A DNA stretch of 64,000 bases, taken from positions 60,234,618 through 60,298,617 of the forward strand of contig CM049317.1 of the NCBI GenBank assembly GCA_026874595.1. Direction: 5' to 3'. This document shows, in pieces, positions 23,201 to 34,429 of the stretch. The stretch is from Sipunculus nudus (taxonomy: Eukaryota > Annelida > Sipuncula > Golfingiida > Sipunculidae). Under the pieces are notes generated by a model. It was given only the letters and a program-made list of their open reading frames with translations, was not told the DNA's origin and ran no database searches. Numbering within the stretch: the first letter of the stretch is position 1; every line of letters starts with the position of its first letter. The translations under genes were made by a program, and so were the position numbers.

Positions 23201-26200
23201 GATTTTGAATTAATGACACTTTGACAAGTGTATAAAAACCAAATGTATAATACATAGAATTTATTTCGTTTCTTCCAAATTTGGCTCTATCAAGCCGTAA
23301 CAGGATCATAGTTCACTTACCAGATGGTTGAGCCAGTGTGGTAAGTATAACCGATGCATTGTTCTTGGGAGCGTGGCAGTGTGTTTAAACCAGAGCTGAT
23401 TGGCCCAGGGTGACATCGTAGATACATCGTTGTTAGAAAAGGGGCGAAACTGATACACCACGATACTAAAAGGGTGCCCACGCAGTGGAAATGGTGGTAA
23501 AACGGCTAAAACACTTTAATATACGGAATTGTTCACTCCTTACACTGTGTTTATACGCTGCATTCGTTCTGGGACTCCTTTCACATAAACACTCTTGCTG
23601 TATAGCAAGGATTGCTGGGTTTCACCGCCCGATGGTTGGCACAAGACCAACTGACTACTGAGGGCGGAAATATATAGCACTGTGGGTCTAAGTTTGAAAT
23701 CTGCGTTACCCCGCTGTCACAGGCGTTTACTAAGAACTATCTAAAGAAAAAAAGGAGGGGGAAAACATGAAGGTGTATTTCCTTTAAACATGTATATTTC
23801 AGAAAGAAATATGTATAAAGGTATCATAATCGTTAAGATTCAATGGTCAAAAAATCACAGAATATTCACTTCAGACCCCACAAAGGTATATATCATTGTG
23901 AACCATTTAAAGTCTTACTCATTGGGATATGTTTTGGTTAAGTTACATGTAAATTTATTAAAATTTTGAATATAAAAATGAATAAAAAAAGGTCATGTTC
24001 CGAGCCTTCCGTAACACTAGGACTAAATTTCGGTTAAATTTTATTTAACTTCATACAAATGGATGTCTCCTTTTAGAAACAAACAGAAGCATTTAAGAAG
24101 ACCTTGAAGCGCTACTTGTACATTATAAAGGAGAGTAAGCGATGTCTCCGCAAACTACACGACGTCCAGGCGGAGTTCTACGACGACACCTGGCCCGGTG
24201 CGGCGGAATACAAGGATTGTCTATTGGTGGGTATCGGCATAGACTGGCCTTCTCAAAATGTCAATTAGGTAGAGCCACTATAGACGATTTCGCTTAGCTA
24301 TATTGATAACAAACTGGTTACTATGCTGCATTTTATAATTGTTCATAAACTGTATTCGTAAAGTCAATCCCTATAAATCTGAAACCATTCATGATATCCG
24401 CTGTTTATATGTTCTGTAATACATATATGATTACTGATAGAGATTTCTTATTCATTACCTTATCCACATATGTGAATGTAAAAGGTTAAAATATAAAGAG
24501 TATATTGAAATATATATTGTTATTTAGGGTATATTCTTATTTAAGCTTTAGTTGCATTTATTTTCATGCAGGATGGCAAAATGACACAAAATGTTGTCCA
24601 AATTCAGAATACTTATTATTAATATTGAGCAAAATCAATGTATACTGCCAGTCCTTGGGCAAGAGCCTACTTAAGGAGACGGAGGGTTGCTATCGCTCCT
24701 ATATGCTTTGCTGGCGCCAAACCTCATCTGTCTACTTATTACGCTCAGGACCCAATTCCCTGACAACGGTCCTAATGGCCAACCCTTTTTCCCGGATAGG
24801 GTGTCCCTTTAGAGGAGTCCATTATATATGTAGGGTGTGTTAGGGCAGATGGAATATCCGTACAATGTGTTCCAGTTCTCATTTTGTCCCCTTTTCTTTT
24901 CATTTTTTAACCGACAGTAGTAAGTCAAGATTTAGTTTTAAAATCTTTATGCATAATTGTTTTCGCCAGTAAACAAGCATATAGAGAATGGATGGACGCT
25001 CAACCTTTTAATTCTGTTATAATTATTTACCAGCATCTTTCCCTCTCTTGCGTTTGGACAGGTCTGCGGGGCTTGGGGCGAGTTTGTGCGAGATTGGGTT
25101 TTCACGGGGCTATCTGACATGGGCCGAGTTCACTAGTGATCCGAGTTTACATGCGCCGAGTTAATTGGCAAAGTTTCTGAAAGTATCCCTTCTCGAAATA
25201 ATGCCAAATGTCTGTGGATTTATCGGAAATTTTGGAAAATAACCACCCTTACGACACGTTTTGCATCCTTCTCGAGAGTTAAAGACCAAAACGGACATAT
25301 CCGAGGATTAGCCAAAGAGGAGTTGCGTGAATTCGGTTGAATGCCACCACCATCGTTTGTTATACAGACTGTGCCATCTATATGTGCTAATATTAATCTT
25401 GGTATTATTTATCAGCAGCAGCATAAAATCCGGTACACTTAAGGGATTCATTCTTATCTTCTATACTTGCATGCATGATTATCCTATTCATTGGTACCAG
25501 AAAATCGAAGGGATTTGGAAGTCCTACGAGAAGATGATGCTCAAATTGAGAGATCCTGTGAGACGGCACGAGTTGGAATTCAAGGACGTGAAGGTGAGAG
25601 TTCATATGAGACGCTGAAGGTCAAGGACGGTTTTTCGTTTGTTCAATTTCAGATTTTAATATATATTATTGTATGAATTAATGTTTGTTTGTAATGAAAC
25701 CCTTAAAAAGGTATACATAAAGGAAAAAAAAAACTTATGTGTTAGAAATGTATTTTCGTTTTGCGAGTGCGGGAATCTCAGTATTCACTAAACTTGCTTG
25801 TTAACACAAACATCTTTTCCTGGGTTTGTAAGGCTAAATATTGCCAAGTCAGCAATAATGGTATACAATAATTGTATTTGTATGCGATTCAGCTTGATTT
25901 TGAATTTATCTGCCTCTATGAATTTTATCTTATTTCGATTAAAACAGGAACGCATCAAGAATCACCACAACAAACAACTGGACTTTGACGTGTGCAAACG
26001 GAAACTGCAGGTAAGAAGCTTATCATTGTAGATATAAAAATCATTGTTGGAAATGCATGGTTTACTCCCGGCAAATTTAAGTTTGGCGACTTTAACATTT
26101 ATAAGTGTTGTCATTTTAACGTTCACAGAAATGTTACATATTATGTAGGACTTCATTTTTACATAAATTAGAAAGCGCGACCCGTAACTGAAAAGAAAAT

Positions 26201-29200
26201 ATATAAAGGAAAACCATACATATATATGTTTTGGCACAGACATTTTTGTAACTCAAGTGATTTTCCAGTGATTGCTTGTTGTTTAAATGCATCTAGTTAT
26301 ACGTAATATTATATGAATCAGGTGTTCAAAATTTATGTTTAAATGTTAGTAATCACTAATCATTACGACGTCATATATCAATCAGCAGAAATGTAGCTCC
26401 ATCAAGCCGTACAACTGCATTCTAAAGAGGGGGTTAAGCCGTCTTATTGGAATATGCCACTGTTACAACCAGAACATTTGAAACACAGACAATTTTACCA
26501 TACACAGAAAATGTACGAAGACCCAAAGATCCCTGCAGCCAAAGTCGCCAAGGCCGAGGACGAGTTTGAAGAGGCCAAGGGCGAGTATAAAGAAGTGAAC
26601 GCGGAGCTAAAGACGGACATACCTATTGTTCTTCACAGGTAAGGCTAAAGGGAGAAAATATTCTGAGGAGCCGCTGCTCATATTTTTTGTTGAATCACTA
26701 TTTATTAACATCAGCGTTATGTACTTCAGATAAAAACATCAGCATTATGTCCTTCAGGTAAAAACATCAGCATTATGTACTTCAGGTAAAAACATCAGCG
26801 TTATGTCCTTCAGGTAAACACATCAGCGTTATGTCACTCAGGTTAAAGCATCAGCGTTAAATGTGATGCAAGTAGTCACCAGGCTTCACAAATTATAAAT
26901 TATAAATTTTAATAAAACTGTTCCTTGTCTGTCTTGCTTAATTAAAACAAGTAATTTCTCGTGCCTCTTTATTTCTGTTTCGTCATAAGACGTCAGCGAC
27001 ATATTTGTTTCTATATGTTTGCAGTCGTGTTGGATTCGTCAAAAACTGCTTCGCTAAGCTGGCGTCGATCAATGAACGATTTAGCAAAGAGACGGCTCAG
27101 GTGAGTGCCATAAAGGTCACGAGGTCATATCTTTATTAATATGAAAGCGGGTCAGTATGCCGCGGAAATGCCGTTCAAGAATACACCGTTTACCTGATAG
27201 CTGATACCACAACTAACAGCGACGTCATTTGAATAAAACATATTTGGCACATTCTGGGCAAAAAACAAGCCATCTCCCCTAGGGGGTAGAGGCTTATAGG
27301 GGCTGATGATTTTTCAGGGGCGGATCCAGGATTTAGGAAAAAGGGGGGGGGGGGGTGCAACCCAGGAGGACTAAAGAAAACCCTAAAAAAAAGGTCCTCA
27401 GGTATGGAAAAGGGGGGGAGGGGTCCAAGCCGCAAAATTTTGTCTGAAGCTCTCAAAAAACGTTGTTTCTGATGAAAAAGGGGGGGGGGGGGTCCGGACC
27501 CCCTGGACCCCCCCCCCCCCAAATCCGCTTCTGTTTTTATTTCTGTATCGGTTTTGTGTCAAGGTTTGTTTAGGGGGTGTTCTTTTTCGTCTCCGAAATG
27601 TAAAACCATTGACGAGATTTTTTTTTCTCTTTCTTCAGTGCGTGTATGTGCTAAAGGTGCAATGGGGCTGCTAATTATATAGTCATAACAGACAGATTTG
27701 CAATTTATATTTAATTTGACCATAGTCTTAATTTCAAGGTCATGGTGTAAAGCCTATTCCCTATTGTAGCTTAACAGAGGGGGGGGGGGCTCCAGTGGTC
27801 GCTTATAGCGATTGCAAACCTGTTTTTAAGGCCTGGGTAATTAAATGTAATTTTACTTTCAACTTAGCTTTATATTACTTCGTTCAGTTGATCAATTAAT
27901 AATATATCGGACTGCAGACCTTAATGGCCCTTCTATTTTTAAACAATTAACTTATTAGTAATTTCACAACACTAAAATGCTTCCACAAAACCATATTTTT
28001 TTGAGAAAATAGAGACAAATTATTGATTTTTCAGCCCTACAAGCAGGTAAAGGGTATTATGGCCAACCTGTCCGTTCAGGGACTACCTCAACCTACAGTC
28101 CAGCCAAATAATTTGCAGAACCGTCAAGGGGGAGGCACTGTTAAACGAAGTTTCAGAAGGTAAGTATTTCTAAATATGCAAAATGCATCTCCCACGTTTT
28201 CCTGTATGTTATATGTCCTTGTCAGTTTTTTTTTTTTTTTTTGAAATATTAGTATATTCAGATGGATTGGTGTTTGCGTAGTCCTGTTTAGATTAGAAGT
28301 TACGTTTGCTACTGCAATGCGTAAAATAAAACCTGAATCAATGTACCGATAGATGTAACTCAGTGCCAGCTCTTATCACATAAAATAGTCGGTGACAGAG
28401 CCTTTATTTAGTTATATAATTTGCAGCTAGGTGGCAGCACCTGTTCTTAGCGTTCCGACACAAGCAAGTGCAAGTTTGATGACTCTGTCGCTGGAAGGAA
28501 TAAAGTCTCGAAAATTTCGAGACAAAAATTTCCTTCCAGTGAAGGAATGCAATGTACCTTCTTCTAATTCTACTATACATTCATGGATAAACAAATTATT
28601 TTGCAGTAAGAATAATTCTTGGATTTACACGAATTGTTCACTAGATGGCGCAGATAAACATTAAAGGTGTTACTGTAAATAAAATAAAATAACTTTCTTA
28701 AATGCTACTGTAAAATGCATACATTAAAAATAAACTTGCACTTGGGTACTAGCGGAATAACATTGTTTATAAATCCTGCCCAAGGTCTATGATGTATTTA
28801 AAAAGTAAAATGTATGTAGGAAAATGTTGTACTGATATTCAAGCCTAACACAAAACTTAATTATATTCTTTTACAGACAGAACGCCACTGGTAATCCACT
28901 GCTGCCAACAGCAGCAGGGCATGGAGCTGCACCTATGAGCAATCACGGTGAGTTCTGTTAGTAGTGACTTTAATCGATCTTAGTCTACACAAACGTATTC
29001 AGAACATGAAATATATATATCCGTTTGGATGGTCAAGTATTCACTCGAATAAAAGGCATATGTGTTTAAAATAGTTAAAGGAAGACACAAAACGTGCATT
29101 TGTATGTCCACTTTTTTTCGAAATAATGGCCCCATAACACTAGTTGTCAGGCATCGCCGACAGGTGTCTCTAGTGCGGTTGATCATGTCCCCTTGTGCAG

Positions 29201-29850
29201 ACTGAGATGAACTTACTTATTCTTATGTAATGATTTAATTACTGTACATAAAACGCCGGGTTCTATGGCTATAAACTTTTATTTCATAACAGTACTGATA
29301 AACTAAGGTCACTGAAGGATTTTTTCCCTTCTGGATAACTTGTAATCAAGGCAATCTGAGTGTATATTTTTGGTCTTAATCTTCAGCCTCCTGCCCAGCG
29401 GAATTTACCCGTGTGAGCAAAAATTGATCAAGAAAACTGAATTCAGATTTTTTTTAACTAACAGGTCAGTTCCAACAGCAGGGCATTATGCAGCAGCAGA
29501 ATGTGTATGCAGCACCAAATATTGTCCAGCAACCAATTGCGCATGCCCCGGCTCATGCCGCAGGCCCAACGGCTACTGTGAGTCCATTTGTACAGGCACC
29601 CCCACCAGAGGGCGCGGTCCTTGTGAATCAGCATCCGCCTGGCGACGGACATGCCGCAGAGCAAGCAGGCGCAAATGTTGGTGGGCATAATGACCAGGTG
29701 ACCACCGAAAGTCTGACGAAACTCATGCTGAAACAAAAGGCGGCAGATGGCGCTGTCGTCGCCGGGCCGGAAGACGCTCCGCCGCCGCCGCAGGGAAGGA
29801 AGGCTTCTTTGGGCGTGGCCAGAAGAATGTCTGTATGGGAGGGAGATTAA
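21157..29850 (+). CDS. Gene A: N-BAR domain protein, amphiphysin/BIN family, 10 exons, 414 aa
   Basis: Exons: 21157-21228, 22899-22976, 24077-24226, 25501-25593, 25948-26010, 26508-26638, 27025-27100, 28035-28159, 28877-28947, 29465-29850 (TAA). They sum to 1245 nt and every junction keeps frame; introns are GT-AG except the first, which has a GC donor. Residues 1-24 form the amphipathic H0 helix (MAVDYFAEKAKRQAKK). Residues to about 235 are the BAR helices, with conserved-type blocks such as FEELESMFN, KRYLYIIKE and IPIVLHSRVGF. The family's N-BAR domain is close to this length; it dimerises and binds and curves membranes in endocytosis and tubule formation. Residues from about 236 are disordered, rich in Gln, Pro, Ala and Gly, ending RKASLGVARRMSVWEGD with two basic-residue Ser sites. 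No SH3 domain is encoded before the stop, so it resembles BIN2-like forms; SH3 exons added by alternative splicing downstream were not found. Confidence 0.9.
21229..22898 (+). other. Gene A intron 1 with a GC-AG junction
   Basis: Exon 1 ends GAAAAG and the intron begins GCAAGTATATG; the acceptor is TATTATTTCAG at 22888-22898. AG|GCAAGT is the strong consensus of the minor GC-AG class spliced by the major spliceosome. No GT nearby would give the same in-frame junction to the conserved I-L-R-K-L-G start of exon 2. The intron holds GA-rich and poly-G (21705-21722) tracts and a 681-bp inverted-repeat element. Confidence 0.75.
21994..22674. mobile_element. 681-bp foldback-like element with repeated GTGGGTTC motifs, gene A intron 1
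   Basis: The left end TATGGTATAGATGCATCTAC... and the inverse of the right end (TATGGTATATAGGTGCATTA...) match over about 40 bp with small gaps, both continuing ACGGGG..AACTTC. Inside, GTGGGTTC occurs seven times between about 22078 and 22620. At 22286-22317 it forms a perfect 12-bp hairpin, AACCCACATTTT / AAAATGTGGGTT with an 8-base loop; a weaker version lies at about 22053-22088. No transposase frame. Confidence 0.65.
22977..24076 (+). other. Gene A intron 2
   Basis: Donor GTATGC and acceptor CTCCTTTTAG. It contains a (TA)n microsatellite at 23157-23198 and a repeat block (about 23535-23720) related to 16465-16700. No hidden exon was seen. Confidence 0.6.
24227..25500 (+). other. Gene A intron 3
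   Basis: Donor GTGGGT, acceptor TTGGTACCAG. A 112-codon open frame at 24505-24843 starts in AT-rich intron DNA, has no recognisable domain and no junctions that fit the gene; I treat it as chance. Confidence 0.6.
26702..26862 (+). repeat. Tandem 28-30-bp minisatellite in gene A intron 6
   Basis: About six units of ACATCAGC(A/G)TTATGT(A/C)CTTCAGGTAAA follow the exon 6 donor by some 65 bp. Each unit contains TTCAGGTAAA or a near match, which resembles a 5' splice site and also a YAG acceptor. Confidence 0.75.
27315..27532. mobile_element. MITE of the GGGGCGGATCCAGGAT type, gene A intron 7
   Basis: The left end is CAGGGGCGGATCCAGGATTT and the right end AAATCCGCTTCTG, an imperfect inverted pair. 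The interior consists of G-rich and C-rich homopolymers. A second copy is at 30382-30616 and end fragments occur at about 14225 and 48903. Confidence 0.65.
28428..28665. other. Intron 8 block with a double hairpin and CTCF-like motifs
   Basis: CTGGAAGGAA (28491-28500) pairs with TTCCTTCCAG (28530-28539), and inside it GTCTCGAAA (28505-28513) pairs with TTTCGAGAC (28515-28523). Together they make a 49-nt nested hairpin with 10 + 9 bp of perfect stem. CTCF-like strings flank it: CTAGGTGGCAGC at about 28427-28438 and CACTAGATGGCGCAG at 28639-28653. No coding evidence. Confidence 0.55.
29602..29755 (+). promoter_or_regulatory. Two CTCF-like motifs inside coding exon 10 of gene A
   Basis: CCACCAGAGGGCGC at 29602-29615 is a close match to the vertebrate-type CTCF core. 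CGGCAGATGGCGCTG at 29741-29755 matches the invertebrate form. Both also code for protein (the PPPEGA and AADGAV stretches), so the match may be coincidence. Confidence 0.35.
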
Positions 29851-30960
29851 CTCAAATCAAGATTTAGATGTCTTAAAACACAGACGATAGGGGTGGGGAT
29901 GGCGGGAAATTAATATAAAAATGGCCATATATGGTGCACCGGGACCCTCAGACAAGTCAACACTCGGTTGTTAAGATACTATTGGAAAAGTCCATTTCTG
30001 TACTCTGTTGTCCAATGCTAGACCTGCTGGACGGATTTAGCATAGGACGGTAGGGTCCAAAGATGGACTACTATGGAATATCTCTACCTCTTGTTGTTAT
30101 ACCCTGGAAAATGGCTGATTTTCGGCAATCTGAACACACCTGATATCTTGGAATAGCAGTGAAAATACAGACATAGGAGTAGATATTGGCAAATCATTAC
30201 GCATATTAACAGGTATGACCGGGGTGGTTACACTTGCAGATGACTTACATTTACATATACATTAGTTTACATGAACTCAGATGCCGAATGGCAGCTAATA
30301 TGTTATTTGTCTCCTATGGAATGCAATTAAATCTCAGAATCATAGTAACTGTTTCTGTGTTCTTCTCTTTGACCATTGTCTGCGGGGCGGATACAGGATT
30401 TTAGCCAGGTAAGGGGGGGGGGGGGGAGATTATGGGAGTGAGCACCCCCTTCCATAGTGTAGAAACTTTTCGAAAACATTAAGGGTTTAATTAAATCTAG
30501 GGTTTTTTTTCAAAACATCATGACTCAAAATCCGACTGTTTTTTTTTCGGTATCAAGCACTTATTTTTCACAGACTTTTTTGGTCGAAAAAAGACCCCCC
30601 TCCCAATCCGCCCCTGACATGTCTCCCTTGTCTACGTATAAAAAGGTCATAATGATGTTCAGGCTCCTTGTTTATCACAAGGCACTATCATTCGCCATTT
30701 ATTCAATTTGGTAACAATAACCAATAGATTATGCCATCATTTTGCTCAAGCTTTCATTCAATATCCTCTTCTCTCTTTAGGGATATTAGGCGTTACATTT
30801 AAAAATTCATGTTTCTGTAGAACATTGATACAGTAATCGATCGATAGATGGCGACACATGTGATCAAGTGAATAATGTAGGCTTTCCACAGCTGAGTTAC
30901 CGTGACTAGTTATTCTTTCCACACGTATGTTTGTGCACAACTATTTTAAATTGAATAAAA
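29851..30960 (+). other. Presumed gene A 3' UTR with poly(A) signal
   Basis: Non-coding DNA follows the stop; AATAAA lies at 30954-30959. A MITE (30382-30616) sits within it. A weaker CTCF-like string, CGATAGATGGCGAC, is at 30841-30854. Where transcription ends is not shown by the sequence; an earlier end is possible. Confidence 0.45.
30382..30616. mobile_element. MITE of the GGGGCGGATCCAGGAT type downstream of gene A
   Basis: Starts GCGGGGCGGATACAGGATTT and ends CCCAATCCGCCCCTG, with G-rich and C-rich interior runs as in the 27.3-kb copy. The ends pair as inverted repeats over about 12 bp. Confidence 0.65.
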
Positions 30961-31178
30961 TCTTTAACTATCCCCGGTCACGTTCCAATATACCTGACAT
31001 AAAAAGTGACAGAAATCTTCAGTTAAATTAATCTTATACAAAACTTGCTTGCGGTGTCCACTTAACGGATACCACGAAAAGTGCACAGCAAAATGTAACG
31101 CAGTACAAACGAAGAGCTAAATGCTATCGAGCAGCATCAGCAGAAAAGTTGAGTCGGGGCTCGACCGATCACGGTCCG

Positions 31179-31490
31179 TAAAGGACCCGCACGATCACCC
31201 TCACCAACGATAAAAGTGGAGAGAGTAGAGTTCAGTTCCAGTATTTTGACTTTCAGTATATTGTAAGGAGAAAAATAGAAGCGACGTGTTTGAATATTGT
31301 TGAGAATGCGATACCAAGTCAAACGCAAAGCTGTCCAAGACGCCTTCCCAGGTTAGCTCCAGAACACCACGCACCGGGTCCAAGAAACGAAGTCGAACGT
31401 GCAAGCAGCGCAGCAGCAGGCACAACCACTCCGGGCCATGACCTGTGCTTCACCTTCACCCGCATACAGACAGCGCAGCTTTGTCTATAA
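31179..31490. other. GC-richer block, open in several frames, unassigned
   Basis: One + frame is open for about 100 codons from about 31179 to the stop at 31490, and minus frames at 31537-31319 and 31425-31201 are also open. None has a convincing start or a recognisable domain. The block is richer in CpG and CAG than its surroundings. It could be a promoter, a terminal exon of an unseen gene, or chance. Confidence 0.3.
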
Positions 31491-31833
31491 ATCTTATAGC
31501 GAATATTATGCGAGCGATCTTTAGCTTTCTCAATCAATTTTTTCAGTAAAGCACATGTGCACCTACCAGTCGTTTGCGACAGTTTTCTTGCAACAAGTTT
31601 TCAATCCTGTTGCCAATATAAATTAACGCTTTCGAACGCGAATCTGTGCGTATCGCTTGAAATTGTATGATTTAACGTGTATTTTTATATCCAACTATTT
31701 GCGATATTCTAAGTTGACATTATTTTGATATTCCAAACTCTGCAAAAAGGATTTTGTTAAATGTTATAGGCTAATCCGCGAATAATAAGTCGCGTATAAG
31801 TTCAAATGAAGGAAAAGACCGAATATATCCTTG

Positions 31834-31836
<3 letters not shown>

Positions 31837-31893
<57 letters not shown>
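31837..31893. repeat. (AT)n microsatellite
   Basis: Uninterrupted AT dinucleotide run of about 57 bases. Confidence 0.95.
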
Positions 31894-31895
<2 letters not shown>

Positions 31896-32214
31896 ATATG
31901 AAATTGTCAAACTTTCTAATTTAGTATATTTATTAAGTATTTTTGTTCTACCATATTGTTAATTGAACGGTTTGCGGCCTCTGCTTCTTTCGTTTCCTTT
32001 ATCCGCCATTCTTTTATTATTTTACATAATTATCGCTTAAGAATGTTCTTATTACCGTAGTTAATACCCGATGTAATTGTAATCTCAGCAAAACTCCATG
32101 TGTTTTTGTAGCAATACTGGAAATCTGTACCTTTGTACGCACCGTACATTTTTGTGACATCTTGTTGATTCTTCATTTATAAAGTATTGTATAATACTAA
32201 TATTTTTATCCCTA

Positions 32215-32330
<116 letters not shown>

Positions 32331-33940
32331 AGATATGGTAATAGTTATAAATAATAGTATTATAATTTTATAAAAATCATTGTCATTCATACATTTATTA
32401 TATTGTGATATAACTTAAGACCGATGATACATGTCCCATGATTTTCTCACATTATAATTTGTGCGCATACTGTGCCACAGTCGTCGTCTGTTTGTGTTTA
32501 AGCTTGTGCATATGTCTCTCCAAAGTGACTGCAAACAAAATGGGTTCGTTATGAATTCACATTTGCATAACTGAATGCATCATGAGAGAGTCATTTGAAT
32601 TATCTATCAAACCATTTTATATTCACCATGTTCGGCTCTTAAAGGATGGTGTAATTAAAATATTCCTTAAATGTCCTCGAACGGAGTGAATGATTAACCC
32701 GGTCAAATTCACTTCTTTCGGCTGTTTCATGCTTTTATATAGTTACTAAATTGTTTATATTGACCCGTACACAGTGAATATTTTACACCTGGGTACGCAA
32801 GCGCACCACCCACTGAAGGTAATTGGGTCAAAGGCTTTACCTGTGACTCAACGACGCTATATACCTGGACTGTTACCCGATGGTGATGTCAGTTCGGGAT
32901 TAACTATTCATTTGTGTAACTAAGGACACATTTAAGCAAAGGTGAGTTGCTAAAATACTTTTCATAAATGTGCAAGTTGTCATACACGAGTCCCACCTGC
33001 ATTTTACGTGGATGCATCCAGGTGTAGTTGCCTTAAAGAAGACCGTCTCTTGATTTAAATAGCATTTGCTATAAAATAACCACAATAATTGTTATTGTAA
33101 TGTTGTAAACTAAGTAAAATTTATACTTGAAATGTCTAAAATATTTTATCAATATTTTAGGATAAAAAAACTGCCTTTGATCCGTAGCTATTTAACAGCA
33201 AAAATCAGACAGATGAGATAAACAACGGACTTGAAAGTCTGATGAAGAGTAATTACTCATAATACTCGTGCTGTCATATCTTCTATTCCCCATATCATAT
33301 TATTTATAACAGTACAATGCTGTGCCATCGGATACTGCATACACAGTTGGCACGAATTGGGCCAGTTTATGCAGGGGCACTTGTAATATAAATACAATTT
33401 GATAGGTAGGCAATGTATAACATGTAGCACATCAAGGAAGAGGCAATGTAAACACAAAATACCTATGACTTTGAATCTCATTACTTTTTATCATACATTT
33501 CATAATAAGGTTTCCATCATTTTATTTTATATCATGAATTAATTAATAGCAGGCATATGTATATTTAAATTTAAACATACGTGAATTATTTCTTTCAGTG
33601 GTACCATGACTTGGGTTAAATTTGCTATATATTGTATAATGCCTGTTATTGATCTCAACAGGAAACTTATAACATATTAAGGTACTTTTTGCATATTACA
33701 AGTCTACAAGTACTCTTAATTAATTGTTATTTAACCAGGTTGAACAGACAGCAGTGATGTTTGAGATAATATTTTTTTCAATATTGGTGAATGTGAAATG
33801 GCAGTAATTTCAGCATGTGTAATCTCTCCTGCTGAATGGACAGTGTCTGATTATTCACAGTTCCCTTTGCTAACATCAAATATTGCTCCCACTGCCCCAT
33901 TCTGCCTTGATACCAATTTGCCCCTTACTTAATTGTTGTA
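32331..33940. other. Intergenic, nothing recognised
   Basis: AT-rich, all long frames closed, no recognisable mobile-element ends. Confidence 0.5.
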
Positions 33941-33949
33941 AAGAATGAT

Positions 33950-34330
33950 CTAGTGTACTCATTGGTTAGTTTATTTCATGAATAATTAGTGATACAGTCT
34001 GCATGCACATTGGTCAGTTTACTGTATGTCATGAATAATTAGGGATACAGTCTGCTCATTGGTCATTTTGTGTCATGAATAATCAGTGATATAGTCTGCC
34101 TAATTAATGGTCACTGTATCGAAAAATTATTTATTAAAATGTGGTACATTTTGTTCATTGGTCAGTTTGTTCAATGAATAATCAGTAATATAGCCTAATC
34201 ATTGGTTAGTTAAATTATGTGATGAATAATGACTGATACAGCCTGTCCATTGATCATTTTGTGTCATAAATAATTATTGCTAGTGTACCTATTGGTCAGA
34301 TTTTACATTCTCCTGTCAGTCATTTTGTGT
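33950..34330. repeat. Diverged tandem repeat, about 60-bp unit, six or more copies
   Basis: The pattern CATTGGT(C/T)AGTTT...GTCATGAATAAT(T/C)AGTGATA(C/T)AGTCTG recurs at about 33958, 34008, 34055, 34160, 34200 and 34250, with a weaker copy near 34410. Units vary by substitutions and short gaps. Confidence 0.7.
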
Positions 34331-34429
34331 AAGCAGAGGCAGAGTTAGAACGGTGACTTGGTTATCTCACTCAAGCAAGGCGGTCTCTGTCACATTTCTC
34401 AAGGTGTACCATTGGTCAATTTATATTAT

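Noticed and set aside
24505-24843. 112-codon frame in gene A intron 3
   Set aside because: No domain, no splice junctions that fit, AT-rich start; likely chance.
27190-27522. 110-codon Gly/Pro-rich minus frame
   Set aside because: Produced by the G and C homopolymers of a MITE.
29458-29736. Frames on both strands over exon 10
   Set aside because: They overlap the spliced reading of gene A, which keeps phase over ten exons.
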